A stretch of DNA of 64,000 nucleotides from RPQJ01 sp963846315 (GCA_963846315.1 CAWJVM010000013.1:62001-126000); one strand, 5' to 3'; positions 26,629 to 36,079 are shown, counted from the stretch's first letter. The notes: a model not told the origin generated them from the sequence alone. Translations and numbers: made by a program.

Positions 26629-26904
26629 TCAGGCGCGGCCGAGCAGCTTGTCGAGCTCGCCGGCCTTGTCGAGGGCATAGAGGTCGTCGAAGCCGCCGAC
26701 GTGGCGGTCGCCGATGAAAATCTGCGGGACGGTGCGGCGGCCGCCGCTGCGTTTCAGCATGAGGTCACGCTGCGTGGTGTCTTCGTCGACCTTGACCTCG
26801 CTGAACGTGACGCCCTTGCGTTCGAGCAGTCCTCGCGCGCGGTCGCAGTACGGGCACCAGCCCGTCGAATACATCGTGATTTCCGGCTGAGCGGTGTCGG
26901 TCAT
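26629..26904 (-). CDS. grxC: glutaredoxin 3
   Basis: This glutaredoxin has 91 residues, with the active site WCPYC (Cys17 and Cys20), the cis-Pro motif RRTVPQIFIGDRHVGGFDDL and the usual length. It reduces disulfides and mixed disulfides using glutathione. The ATG overlaps the stop of the rhodanese gene by the ATGA arrangement, so the two are translationally coupled, matching E. coli yibN-grxC-secB-gpsA. Confidence 0.95.
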   Translation of the reverse strand: MTDTAQPEITMYSTGWCPYCDRARGLLERKGVTFSEVKVDEDTTQRDLMLKRSGGRRTVPQIFIGDRHVGGFDDLYALDKAGELDKLLGRA

Positions 26905-27359
26905 GCCTTGGTCCCTTCGGCCTTGGTCTTGCCACCGCCTGCCTTGATGAGCGGGAGGTTCTCCGTGCGCCAGGCCTGCAAGCCGCCCCGCAGGTTGACC
27001 ACGTTCGTGAACCCCTGCGCCTGCAGTACCCGGGCTGCCGCGCTCGAACGCATGCCGCTTTCGCAGCACGTGATCACGACCTTGTCCTTGTATCGCTTGA
27101 GCGTTTCGGCGGCCCCGGCGACCTGCTCCTGCGGCACATGCCGGGCGTCGAGGATGTGACCGGAGTCGAACTCGGCCTGCGAGCGGACGTCGACCAGCAC
27201 CGCACCCTGGTTCAGCAGGCGCACGGCTTCGGTGGGTCCCACGGCCTGTCCCCCCGAGCGGGAGCGGCTGAATTCGTACGCGGCCAGGGCGAGCGCGAGG
27301 ACCACCGTGCCGCCGGCCAGCAGGGGATGGCGGGCGACATATTCGAGGAGACGATCCAT
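26901..27359 (-). CDS. membrane-anchored rhodanese domain protein (YibN-like)
   Basis: The 152-residue protein has an N-terminal transmembrane anchor (about 11-29, LLAGGTVVLALALAAYEF) and a single rhodanese domain with VLVDVRSQAEFDSGHILDARHVPQEQV and the active loop CCESGMRSSAAARVL. The Cys before ESGMRSS is the likely sulfur carrier. It may transfer sulfane sulfur at the inner membrane. The start is taken at ATG 27359; the in-frame start at 27374 adds five residues. It heads the rhodanese-grxC-secB-gpsA operon and is divergent from envC. Confidence 0.9.
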   Translation of the reverse strand: MDRLLEYVARHPLLAGGTVVLALALAAYEFSRSRSGGQAVGPTEAVRLLNQGAVLVDVRSQAEFDSGHILDARHVPQEQVAGAAETLKRYKDKVVITCCESGMRSSAAARVLQAQGFTNVVNLRGGLQAWRTENLPLIKAGGGKTKAEGTKA

Positions 27360-27471
27360 CAGGAAGACCGGCAAAAAGGGGCGCGAATTATAGCAGTCCT
27401 CGCCGACAGGCTAGACTTGCGCGGATTTGCCGCTGCCGGCCCCCCTCCTGAACTCCCCCAAACACCGCTCC

Positions 27472-28749
27472 ATGCCTGCCTTTTTGCCCCAGATCCCGAC
27501 GACTGCACTGCCGGCGACGCGCAGGGGGCCGCGCGTCATTGCATGGTTTGGGCCATGGTTTGGGCAGGTCCTGGCCGTATTGGCGCTGTGGGGGATGCTG
27601 CTGCCCGGGCCGGTCCTGGCCGCGGCCAAGCAGACACCGGCGCAGAAAGAGGCCGAACTGCGCAGGCTCAACCAACGGATCGACAAGGTCCGCAAGTCGG
27701 TCAACGACGACGTGCAGAAGCGGGACAAGCTGTCCGTCCAGTTGCGCGATGCCGAGCTCGGCGTGCAGTCGGCCCGCAAGGAACTCGACGAAATCCGTGC
27801 GCAGCGCCTTGCGGTCGAAGCGCGCGTGCGCGACCTGGAAGCGGAGCGGGCGCGGCGTGAAAAGGAACTGGATGGGGAGCGTGCCGAGCTGGCCGGCGAA
27901 CTGCGGACGGCCTACGCAAACGGTCGCGAGGAGCAGCTGAAACTCCTTTTGAACCAGGAAGATCCGACGAATTTTGGACGCATGCTCGCGTACTACGGGT
28001 ATTTCGGCCGCGCCCGGGCGGAGCGCATCCGCGGCATCCAGGACCAGCTCGAGCACCTGGCGCTGGTCCGCGAAAAGATCGTCGCCGAGAAAACCCGGCT
28101 CGAGTCCCTCGAGCAGCAGCGTGAACAGCGGGTGGCCGACCTCAAGTCGTCGCAGGACAAGCGCGCGCAGGCCGTCGGCGCGATCGACCGGCAGCTCAAG
28201 GCCCGCGGCGGCGAGCTGAAACAGCTGCAATCCCAGGCCAGATCACTGGAGAAGCTCATCAGCGACCTGCGCCAGGCCATTGAACGCGCGCAGCAGGCCC
28301 AGCCGGTGCGCAAGGGTGGCTCGACCGGCACGGTGGCAAAGCAGGCTCCGTTCGAGCCCCTGCGCGGGAAGCTGCCGTGGCCGGTGCAGGACGGCACGGT
28401 CCTCGCGAAGTTCGGCCAGCCCCGCGCCGGTGGCTCGATGCGCTGGCAGGGCATGCTCATCGGGACGGAGCGCGGAGCCCGGGTGCGCGCGCCGTCTGCG
28501 GGACGTGTCGTCTACGGCGACTGGTTGCCGGGGATGGGGCTGATGCTCGTCATTGATCACGGCAGCGGCTACATGAGCCTCTATGGCCACAACGAGGAAC
28601 TGTTCCGCAAAGTCGGCGAGAACGTTGCGGCCGGTGACGTGATCGGCTCGGTCGGCGATTCCGGCGGTCACAGCCAGCCCGCGCTGTACTTCGAGGTCCG
28701 TCGCGGCAAGGCACCGGTCGATCCGCAGACCTGGCTCGCTCGGAAATAG
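27472..28749 (+). CDS. envC: murein hydrolase activator EnvC
   Basis: The 425-residue exported protein has a long signal-anchor region to about 50, then extended coiled coil (about 55-285, rich in E/K/R/Q heptads), then a C-terminal LytM/M23 domain (about 310-425: AKFGQPRAGGSMRWQGMLIGTERGARVRAPSAGRVVYGDWLPGMGLMLVIDHG...YGHN). The first metal-ligand His of active M23 peptidases is missing, as in EnvC, which activates AmiA/AmiB amidases at the division septum instead of cutting itself. The ATG at 27472 is chosen over an upstream TTG. It is divergent from the rhodanese gene; gpmI, which sits between them in E. coli, is absent. Confidence 0.93.
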   Translation: MPAFLPQIPTTALPATRRGPRVIAWFGPWFGQVLAVLALWGMLLPGPVLAAAKQTPAQKEAELRRLNQRIDKVRKSVNDDVQKRDKLSVQLRDAELGVQSARKELDEIRAQRLAVEARVRDLEAERARREKELDGERAELAGELRTAYANGREEQLKLLLNQEDPTNFGRMLAYYGYFGRARAERIRGIQDQLEHLALVREKIVAEKTRLESLEQQREQRVADLKSSQDKRAQAVGAIDRQLKARGGELKQLQSQARSLEKLISDLRQAIERAQQAQPVRKGGSTGTVAKQAPFEPLRGKLPWPVQDGTVLAKFGQPRAGGSMRWQGMLIGTERGARVRAPSAGRVVYGDWLPGMGLMLVIDHGSGYMSLYGHNEELFRKVGENVAAGDVIGSVGDSGGHSQPALYFEVRRGKAPVDPQTWLARK

Positions 28750-28834
28750 GCCCTGCGTCACGGATTGGCCCCGCCTTTTTTACGGATCATGCCACTCCGG
28801 ATCATGTTCGTTGCCCGTGGGTGGGCTGGGACCG

Positions 28835-31069
28835 ATGGCTGCAAACGCAGAAATTCTCGCTGACACGCCGGCGCCGCTGAACGGGACGTCACTCGATCCC
28901 TATGGGCAGCTGCTCAAGATGCTGTTGCCGCGCGCACACACGATCGTGGTCTACGACCGCCTCGGCGTGACCGTCTGGTCCAGTGAGGACAACGACGACA
29001 TCGAACTGCAGGCATTGCAGCAGCACGCCCAGATGGTCGAGCAAGCGGAACACGGTGCGATCGGCGCTGGCTTCGCCGAGCCGTTGCATGGCGAGCAGAT
29101 TGCGTACTTGTTCCTGCTGCGCGACGGCGCCGGCGCCATGCTCGGCAGCGTCGGCATGGCGAGCCGGGAATCGAGCCGCGAGCCGCGCCCATTCACGCTC
29201 GTCCACGGGCTGCTCCGTCCGGCATTGCAATGCCTCGAGCGCGAGCTCGCGTCGCAATCGAGCATCGGCGACTTGCAACGCAGCCTCGTCGTGCGCGACC
29301 GCGACCTCGAGCTGCTGCTCGGCGCAGCGCAGGAGGAGTCGGAAGGCGGCAACTCGACGGACGACTTCGCCAAGCTGGTGCAGGGCTGCGTCGACCACCT
29401 TGGCTGCGCCGTCGGCGCGCTGCTGATTCCAGACAAGAACATTGCTGTCTGTCGCACGGCCAGCGACACGCCGCCGCGCGCGGGCGCGGAGATCCTCACG
29501 CGTACGCACCGCCAGGTGCTCGGCTGGGCACAGCTGCACCGGCAGACCATGACCTCCAACGCGCCCCACGATTCCGGGCCGTTCGCGAACATCCCGTACA
29601 AGATCCTGGCCTGCCCCGTGATGCACGGCGCCCAGCGGGTGCACGGCATCCTCGTGCTGTTCAAGCGCTTGCATGCCCCGGACTTCGACCTGCGCCAGGT
29701 CCGCATCGTCGAGCTGCTCGGCCGTCGCGTCGCCTACATCCTGATGAACTCGTACGACCCGTCGACGGGCCTGCTCACGCGGCCGGCATTCGAGAAGCGC
29801 ACCAACGCCATGCTGACGCCAGCGACGCTGCGCAAGGACAACTGCGTCATCTACGTCGACATCGATCGCCTGCACGTGCTGAACGAGAACCTCGGCATGC
29901 ACGTTGGCGACCAGGTGATCGTGCGCGTGGCCGAGAGCATCCGGCAGAGCCTTTCCCCGCGTATGCTCGCGGCACGAATTTCGGGCGATCGCTTCGCCAT
30001 GTTCGTGCCCGAAACCTCGGTCGACACCACCTACGACATCGCGGACAACCTGCGGCGGTCGTTCGAACGGCTCGGCTTCCTGCGCGACCGGCAGCAGGTC
30101 GAGGTGACCGCCAGTTTCGGCGTGGCCAACATCGTCGAAGGACACCAGCCCCTGTCGCACGCGCTCGCGTCCGCCGAGATCGCGTGCAAGGCCGCGAAGG
30201 ACCGCGGCCGCAACCGCGTCGAGACCTACTTCGACGGCGACCAGAGCATCGTGCGTCGCTACACCGACCTGACGCTCATCGGCACGGTGCGTTCGGCCCT
30301 GCTCGACCAGCGCTTCCGGCTGGACGCGCAGACGATCGTGCCGTTGAACGGCGCGCCCGCGACGCCCAAGTTCGAGCTGTTGCTGCGCATGAGCGACGAG
30401 GAGGGTGACAGTGTCCCGCCCGACAAGTTCCTGTCGGCGGCGGAACGTTACCAGCTTGCGCCGGCCATCGATCGCTGGGTCGTGCGCCGGACGATCGAAA
30501 TGCTGACCCCGCATGCAGCGCGGCTGCACGAGATGCAGGCGTGTTTCGCGGTGAACATTTCGGGCCAGTCGCTCGGCGACGCCGACTTCGCCGCATTCAT
30601 GGACACGGCGCTGCGCGAGAGCAAGCTGCCGCGCGGACTGCTGTCGTTCGAGGTGACCGAAACGGCCGCCGTCGCCAACATCGTGCGGGCGGAGGCGCTC
30701 ATCCGCCGGCTGCGCGAGCTTGGCAGCGACGTCGCCCTCGACGACTTCGGCCGCGGCTTGAGCTCACTCACGTACCTGAAGACGCTGCCCGTTACGCACC
30801 TGAAGATCGACGGTATCTTCGTGCGCGACGTGGTGACGGACGACCGCTCCCAGGCGATGTTGAGCGCCATCGTCCAGCTCGCCCGCGCCATGAAGCTGAA
30901 AACCGTGGCGGAATGCGTCGAAAGCGAGGCGATCTGGCAGGCAACCCGGGAGCTTGGCGTCGAATACGGCCAGGGTTTCTCCATCGGCCGCCCGACGCCC
31001 CTCGAGAAGGTGCTAGGCACCCTGGTTGGCGGTAACATGGCCAGCTCCGTCGAGACGAAGACCGCCTGA
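28835..31069 (+). CDS. GAF-GGDEF-EAL c-di-GMP phosphodiesterase-like protein
   Basis: The 744-residue protein has no clear membrane segment. A GAF-like sensor region (about 160-300) is followed by a degenerate GGDEF domain (about 310-470) with SGDRF near 382 in place of GGDEF, so no cyclase activity is expected. The EAL domain (about 480-735) keeps the catalytic set: ELLLR at 514 (the ExLxR form), NISGQSL, FEVTETA, DDFGRG at 636, LKID, AECVES and QGFSIGRP. It probably cleaves c-di-GMP, with the GGDEF region possibly sensing GTP. The gene lies between envC and the S41 protease gene, which adjoin in many relatives. ATG 28835 is preferred over TTG 28811. Confidence 0.88.
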   Translation: MAANAEILADTPAPLNGTSLDPYGQLLKMLLPRAHTIVVYDRLGVTVWSSEDNDDIELQALQQHAQMVEQAEHGAIGAGFAEPLHGEQIAYLFLLRDGAGAMLGSVGMASRESSREPRPFTLVHGLLRPALQCLERELASQSSIGDLQRSLVVRDRDLELLLGAAQEESEGGNSTDDFAKLVQGCVDHLGCAVGALLIPDKNIAVCRTASDTPPRAGAEILTRTHRQVLGWAQLHRQTMTSNAPHDSGPFANIPYKILACPVMHGAQRVHGILVLFKRLHAPDFDLRQVRIVELLGRRVAYILMNSYDPSTGLLTRPAFEKRTNAMLTPATLRKDNCVIYVDIDRLHVLNENLGMHVGDQVIVRVAESIRQSLSPRMLAARISGDRFAMFVPETSVDTTYDIADNLRRSFERLGFLRDRQQVEVTASFGVANIVEGHQPLSHALASAEIACKAAKDRGRNRVETYFDGDQSIVRRYTDLTLIGTVRSALLDQRFRLDAQTIVPLNGAPATPKFELLLRMSDEEGDSVPPDKFLSAAERYQLAPAIDRWVVRRTIEMLTPHAARLHEMQACFAVNISGQSLGDADFAAFMDTALRESKLPRGLLSFEVTETAAVANIVRAEALIRRLRELGSDVALDDFGRGLSSLTYLKTLPVTHLKIDGIFVRDVVTDDRSQAMLSAIVQLARAMKLKTVAECVESEAIWQATRELGVEYGQGFSIGRPTPLEKVLGTLVGGNMASSVETKTA

Positions 31070-31074
31070 CCCGA

Positions 31075-32352
31075 GTGACCGCCCGTTCGCACATCCTGCT
31101 GGCCACCTTGGCCGGCATCGCCTTGGGGTACGGCCTGGCCCGTGCGCCACAGTGGCTTGCTGCGCCGCGTCCGGTTGCACGGGCCGTCACCGCCGTCACC
31201 CCGAAGTCACCCGCGGGCCATCAGCTGCTTGACGAAGTCGTCGGCCGCATCCGTCGCGAGTACGTGCAACCGGTGCCCGATGCCGCCTTCGACGAAGCCG
31301 CGGTCAAGGGCATCGTAGCCAACCTCGATCCACACTCCGCTTTTCTCGACGCCGCCGAATACGACGAAATGCGGGCCACTACGACTGGCAGTTACACCGG
31401 CGTCGGCATCGAGGTTTCCGCCCAGGGTGGCCGCGTCGTCGTCGTGACGCCGATCGAAGGCTCCCCCGCGGCGAAAGCGGGCGTGCACGCCGGCGACGTC
31501 GTACTGGCCGTCAATGACCAGCCCGTCACTGCCGACAAGCTCGACGAGACGATCGGCCGCATGCGCGGCGTGCCGGGCACGCAGGTCAAGCTCGCGGTCG
31601 GTCGCCAGGGCGAACCCGAGCCGCTGGTGTTCACGCTGGAGCGCGGTGAAGTGCACGTGCACTCGGTGCGTGCCGAACCGCTGCCCGGTGACTTCGGCTA
31701 CGTCCGCATCACGCAGTTCAGCGATTCCACGCCGGACGACCTGGTGCAGGCACTGACGGCCTTGGTGCATCACGCTCCGAAAGCGGCGTTCCATCCGTTG
31801 CGTGGCCTGGTGCTCGACTTGCGCGGCAATCCGGGTGGCGTGCTCGAATCGGCCGTAAGCGTGGCCGACGCGTTCCTCGATGCCGGCGTGATCGTGCGTG
31901 CGGATGGACGCACACCTGAATCACGCTTCGAAATGTCCGCGACTCCGGGCGATGCGCTCGATGGCCAGCCACTCGTGGTGCTGGTCGACGGTGGTTCGGC
32001 GTCGGGGTCCGAAATCGTGGCCGGCGCGCTGCGCGATCACGGTCGCGCGACGTTGATGGGAGAGCGCACCTTCGGCAAGGGCTCGGTGCAGACCGTGATC
32101 CCGTTGCGCGATGGCCAGGCGCTGAAACTCACGACCTCGCTCTACTTCACGCCCTCCGGCACCTCGATCCACGAGCGGGGACTCGAACCCGACATCGCGA
32201 TCGGACCGATGGATGGCGACCAGGCGCGGCATGCGCCGGTCGCACCGATGAAGGATGCAGCGGTCCTCACGGCCCTGCAATACCTGAAGGACCGCGGGCT
32301 CGGCACGCACTACGCCGCGGTCAAGCCGGCGTCAGCCGCGCAGAAGCGCTGA
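31075..32352 (+). CDS. ctpA: S41 family C-terminal processing peptidase
   Basis: The 425-residue exported serine protease has an N-terminal signal/anchor (LLATLAGIALGYGLA), a PDZ domain at about 100-180 (TGVGIEVSAQGGRVVVVTPIEGSPAAKAGVHAGD) and the S41 catalytic core with LDLRGNPGGVL, the nucleophile motif GGSASGSEI and the Lys motif FGKGSVQ. These enzymes trim periplasmic proteins, often ones acting on peptidoglycan. GTG at 31075 starts six bases after the c-di-GMP gene stops, implying one transcript with it and perhaps envC. The 3' end overlaps the convergent MAPEG gene by 21 bases. Confidence 0.93.
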   Translation: MTARSHILLATLAGIALGYGLARAPQWLAAPRPVARAVTAVTPKSPAGHQLLDEVVGRIRREYVQPVPDAAFDEAAVKGIVANLDPHSAFLDAAEYDEMRATTTGSYTGVGIEVSAQGGRVVVVTPIEGSPAAKAGVHAGDVVLAVNDQPVTADKLDETIGRMRGVPGTQVKLAVGRQGEPEPLVFTLERGEVHVHSVRAEPLPGDFGYVRITQFSDSTPDDLVQALTALVHHAPKAAFHPLRGLVLDLRGNPGGVLESAVSVADAFLDAGVIVRADGRTPESRFEMSATPGDALDGQPLVVLVDGGSASGSEIVAGALRDHGRATLMGERTFGKGSVQTVIPLRDGQALKLTTSLYFTPSGTSIHERGLEPDIAIGPMDGDQARHAPVAPMKDAAVLTALQYLKDRGLGTHYAAVKPASAAQKR

Positions 32353-32721
32353 AACCACACCGATCAGCGCTCCGATCAGGAGGGCAAAGATTGGCAGCAT
32401 GCTGAGCCCGAAGCCGGCGCCGCGCTTCGCCGGGTCCGCGACATAACTGCGCAGGTACACGAAGCGACCCACCAGGTAGACCGCTCCCAGGATCGCGGCC
32501 CCCGTCGGGCTCACGTAGTGTGCGAACAGCCACAGTCCGGGCAGCAACACGATCAGCAGCTCGAGCGTGTTCATCTGCACGCGGAAATAGCGCTCGAAGA
32601 CGGGATGCCCCGTCACCGCGGGACCGTTCACGCCGAACTTGCCGCGTGCCCGGCCGACCAGGACCGCGAAGAAGATGTACTGCATGAGCGCGAGCACGGC
32701 GACGATGGCGACGAATTCCAT
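32332..32721 (-). CDS. MAPEG family membrane protein
   Basis: This 129-residue integral membrane protein has four hydrophobic segments and the MAPEG signature (MQYIFFAVLVGRARGKFGV, FERYFRVQMNTLELLIVLLPGLWLFA, LVGRFVYLRSYVADPAKRGAGF). MAPEG proteins include membrane glutathione transferases and related enzymes of unknown substrate. The ERxxRVQxNxxE motif used for glutathione binding is conserved here. It is transcribed toward the S41 protease gene and overlaps its end. Confidence 0.88.
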   Translation of the reverse strand: MEFVAIVAVLALMQYIFFAVLVGRARGKFGVNGPAVTGHPVFERYFRVQMNTLELLIVLLPGLWLFAHYVSPTGAAILGAVYLVGRFVYLRSYVADPAKRGAGFGLSMLPIFALLIGALIGVVSALLRG

Positions 32722-32832
32722 GGCTTCTCGATTCCGGGGCGGCCGGGATGGGTGTGACGGGCCGCAGATTCCATTACCATCGCGCGCAGGTCAACCAACG
32801 GCGCCAGGCGCCAATCCGAAGGAGCGCTCGAC

Positions 32833-33207
32833 ATGGTTGGATTCCTGCTGCGTGCCGCGATTTCCGCGCTCGGCCTGTGGGTGGCGAGCCAGCTGCTGCA
32901 AGGATTGCATTTCGCCGCGCCGACCGATCTCCTGCTGGCCGCCGTGCTGCTCGGCATCGTCAACGCCTTCGTGCGTCCGCTCGCGTTCATCCTGACGCTG
33001 CCGCTCACGATCGTGACGCTCGGACTGTTCCTGCTGGTGCTGAACGCCGGCATGGTCGCGCTGGTGGCGTGGGTCGTCCCCGGGTTCTCGATCGCCGGCT
33101 TTTGGACTGCAGTGGGTACCGCGATCATCGTCGGCATCGTGTCGTGGGCGGCTTCGGGCCTGATCGGCTCGTCGGGCAAGTTCGAGAAATTCCCGACCCG
33201 CGACTGA
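32833..33207 (+). CDS. phage holin family 4-like (DUF360/YvlD-type) membrane protein
   Basis: The 124-residue protein has four membrane segments and the family motif LLGIVNAFVRPLAFILTLPLTIVTLGLFLLVLNAGM. The family is named for similarity to a mycobacteriophage holin, but most members are chromosomal and of unknown role, and nothing phage-like is nearby. The ATG at 32833 follows AAGGAGC. It converges with the EamA gene. Confidence 0.85.
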   Translation: MVGFLLRAAISALGLWVASQLLQGLHFAAPTDLLLAAVLLGIVNAFVRPLAFILTLPLTIVTLGLFLLVLNAGMVALVAWVVPGFSIAGFWTAVGTAIIVGIVSWAASGLIGSSGKFEKFPTRD

Positions 33208-33217
33208 GGTTCAGTCG

Positions 33218-34102
33218 CTAGAAATAGCGGTTCGGCATCGTCACCAGCACGACGCCGCCCAGCACCACGAGCATGCCGAGCAGCTGCTGTGGCGTGAGCG
33301 TTTCACCCAGCACGATCCATCCCAGCATCGTCGCAATGGCCGGGTTCACGTACGCGAACGTCGCGACGCGATCCGTGCGCGCGTTTTTCAGCAGCCACGT
33401 GAAGGCCGTGTAGGTGATCGCGGAGGCGAACACGGCCAGGAACACGATCGCGCTCATCCCCCGCCATTCCCAGTGCCAGTCGGGCAACTCCCCGGTCACG
33501 ACTCCGGCGGTGCCGAGCATCACGCCACCGACGAGCATGATCATGGCATTGAAAGCGATCGGACCGAGCTGCAGCGCGGAGTTGCGGTAAACGATCGTGC
33601 CAGAGGCCCAGACGGCGGCAGCGGCGAGTACCAGCAACTGCCAGCCGACGTGCGGCGTGATCCGCATTTCTTCGGGCCAGACCAGCAGCGCCACTCCGAC
33701 GAAACCGAGCGCCAGGCCAATCAGGCTCGGCACGGACAGCTTCTGGCCTTTCGGACCGAGCGTGCCGAGCCCCGCGATCCAGAGCGCCATGCTCGCGTTG
33801 AGCAGTGCCACCTCGTTCGACGCAATGTACTTGAGTGCGAAAGTCGCGGAACCGCTGCTGAACGCGATCAGCACGAGCGAGAAAAAGAAGATCTGTCGCC
33901 ATTCGCGCCGCGAGTCCGGCAGGCGGTTGCCGCGGTACAGCGCAAGGCCGAGCAGCAGGAAGCCGGCGATCAGCGAGCGCAGTGACGTGAACAGCAGGGG
34001 CGGCAGGTCGCTGACGCCGATGCGGCCGACCAGGAAGCTCGATCCCCAGACCAGGTAGACGAGCGCGAAGCACGCGTACAGGCGTGCCCTGAAGCGGGTC
34101 AT
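33218..34102 (-). CDS. EamA/DMT family permease
   Basis: The 294-residue inner-membrane protein has about ten hydrophobic segments and two EamA repeats (YLVWGSSFLVGRIG...LRSLIAGFLLLG in the first; ASAITYTAFTWLLKN...NPAIATMLGWIVLGETLTPQQLLGMLVVLGGVVLV in the second). DMT permeases export amino acids, nucleosides or other small metabolites; this one resembles the YedA-type drug/metabolite exporters, but the substrate is unknown. Confidence 0.9.
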   Translation of the reverse strand: MTRFRARLYACFALVYLVWGSSFLVGRIGVSDLPPLLFTSLRSLIAGFLLLGLALYRGNRLPDSRREWRQIFFFSLVLIAFSSGSATFALKYIASNEVALLNASMALWIAGLGTLGPKGQKLSVPSLIGLALGFVGVALLVWPEEMRITPHVGWQLLVLAAAAVWASGTIVYRNSALQLGPIAFNAMIMLVGGVMLGTAGVVTGELPDWHWEWRGMSAIVFLAVFASAITYTAFTWLLKNARTDRVATFAYVNPAIATMLGWIVLGETLTPQQLLGMLVVLGGVVLVTMPNRYF

Positions 34103-34150
34103 CGCCGGGGCCGTCGCCGGGCATCGCGTCGTATCACCATCGGTGTGATT

Positions 34151-36079
34151 TCATGCGTTGCGACTGACGCCGACGCGGTACAGCCAGAGCGCAAGCCCGG
34201 CGACCACGGCGAGGCCGAGGCCCTCGCCGAACTGCAGTCCCGACCCGAGTGCCAGGACATCCGCGCGGCCCGACATCACGATCGGGATGGCGATGAAGAT
34301 GCCCATCAGTGCCTCGCCCGTGATCAGGCCGGCCGCAAACAGGATTCCATTCTGCTTCGCGCGTTCCGCCTGCGGCGAGTCGCCGCGAATGCCCAGCCCG
34401 CGCTCGACCAGGTACGCGATCAGGCCGCCGATGAAGATCGGCACCGACAGCTCGAGCGGCAGGTAGATGCCCACCGCGACGGCAAGCACGGGCGCCCGGA
34501 ACGGCGCCTTGATGCGCTTGAGGTACTCGTCGACGAGGATGATGACGACGCCGATCAGTGCGCCGATCGAGATCATGCCCCAGGGCAATTCGCCACCGAA
34601 CATGCCCTTGGCAACCGACGCCATCAACGTAGCCTGCGGAGCAATGAGCGCGTTCGGATGCTCGGCGGTGGGTGCGCCGATGCCGTAGGCCTTGAGCAGC
34701 AGGTTGAGGACGGGTGCCATCACCAGCGCGCAGCTTGCAGCACCGATTGCCAGCATCACCTGTTGCCGCCACGGCGTGGCGCCGACGAGTTGGCCGGCCT
34801 TCAGGTCCTGCAGGTTGTCACCGCCGATGCAGGCCGCGCAGCAAACGACCGACCCGATCATGATCGCGGCCACCGGGCCGAGCGCTGCACCGCGCCCCAT
34901 CAGCGCGACCAGCAGCAGCGACGCGAACAGGATCGTGCAGATGGTGATGCCGGAAACGGGATTGTTCGACGAGCCGACGAGTCCCGCCATGTACGCCGAG
35001 ACCGAAGTAAAAACGAAGCCTGCGACGATCATGATCACCGTCATCACCAGGCTGATGCCGATGTTGTCGACGATGAGCTGGTAGAGGACGAAGAGCGGGA
35101 TCGTGAACAGCACCAGGCCGATCAGGATCGCCTTCATCGGCAGGTCCTGCTCGGTGTGCGAGGCGGCCCGCGTCGCGCCGGCACGCGTGGCCTCGAGGCC
35201 GCTGCGTATGCCCGAGGCGAGCGAGCTGCGGATCGAGACCAGCGCCCACATGCCACCGACGAGCATCGCGCCGACGCCCAGGTAACGGACCTGCGCGGAC
35301 CAGATGGCGTTGGCCATCGTCTCGGCATCGGCGCCTGCAAGTTGTTGCGCGAGCGGCGCGTTGTCCTGCAGGAACCAGGCGACGTAGATCGGGATCGCGA
35401 CGCTCCACGAGATCATGCCGCCGATGAGGGCGAGTGCGCCGATGTTGAGGCCCACGATGTAGCCGACGCCGAGCAGCGCGGGCGAGAGATTGGTGCCGAA
35501 GTACGCGAGCCACTTGCCGAAAAAGCCGCTGGCTGCCGCGGTATCGGGGATCACGCGCAGGCCGCTGCCGGCCGCGAGCTTGGCGAGGCCACCGCCGAGC
35601 GCGGCCAGGCCTAACAGCTTCACGCCCTGCGCCGGGTTGTCACCGGCCTTGAGCACTTCGGCGGCCGCGACGCCCTCGGGGAACTTGAGGTTCTGCTCGA
35701 CGATCAGCGAGCGCCGCAGTGGCACCGAGAAGAACACGCCGAGGATGCCGCCGAGACCGGCGATCGCGAGCACCCAGGCGTAACGGAAATCGGTCCAGTG
35801 CCCGAGGATGACGAGCGCCGGGATCGTGAAGATCACGCCCGACGCGATCGACGAGCCTGCCGACGCGCCGGTCTGGACGATGTTGTTCTCGAGGATGGTG
35901 CTGCCGCCGAGTACCCGCAGGACCGCCATCGAGACGACGGCCGCCGGGATGGCTGACGCGATCGTGAGGCCGGCGAAGAGCCCGAGGTAGGTGTTGGCGG
36001 CGGCGAGCAGCACGGCCAGGACGATGGCCAGGATGATTGCGCGGGGCGTAAGTTGCGCGGGGGCCTGAGCGTCGGTCAT
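34151..36079 (-). CDS. OPT family oligopeptide transporter
   Basis: This 642-residue inner-membrane protein has about 14-16 hydrophobic segments. It matches bacterial OPT proteins: LAAANTYLGLFAGLTIASAIPAAVVSMAVLR, ENNIVQTGASAGSSIASGVIF, EQNLKFPEGVAAAEVLKAG, the SSNNPVSGITICTILF motif and GGDNLQDLKAGQLVGATP. OPT transporters carry small peptides or metal-chelate peptides using the proton gradient. It stands alone but fits the window's large set of peptide-use genes. It is divergent from an SDR gene, with a 103-base shared upstream region. Confidence 0.93.
   Translation of the reverse strand: MTDAQAPAQLTPRAIILAIVLAVLLAAANTYLGLFAGLTIASAIPAAVVSMAVLRVLGGSTILENNIVQTGASAGSSIASGVIFTIPALVILGHWTDFRYAWVLAIAGLGGILGVFFSVPLRRSLIVEQNLKFPEGVAAAEVLKAGDNPAQGVKLLGLAALGGGLAKLAAGSGLRVIPDTAAASGFFGKWLAYFGTNLSPALLGVGYIVGLNIGALALIGGMISWSVAIPIYVAWFLQDNAPLAQQLAGADAETMANAIWSAQVRYLGVGAMLVGGMWALVSIRSSLASGIRSGLEATRAGATRAASHTEQDLPMKAILIGLVLFTIPLFVLYQLIVDNIGISLVMTVIMIVAGFVFTSVSAYMAGLVGSSNNPVSGITICTILFASLLLVALMGRGAALGPVAAIMIGSVVCCAACIGGDNLQDLKAGQLVGATPWRQQVMLAIGAASCALVMAPVLNLLLKAYGIGAPTAEHPNALIAPQATLMASVAKGMFGGELPWGMISIGALIGVVIILVDEYLKRIKAPFRAPVLAVAVGIYLPLELSVPIFIGGLIAYLVERGLGIRGDSPQAERAKQNGILFAAGLITGEALMGIFIAIPIVMSGRADVLALGSGLQFGEGLGLAVVAGLALWLYRVGVSRNA

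Noticed and set aside
32833..33207. A prophage remnant suggested by the holin-family name.
   Set aside because: This family is mostly chromosomal, and no lysis, capsid, integrase or attachment-site sequence is nearby.
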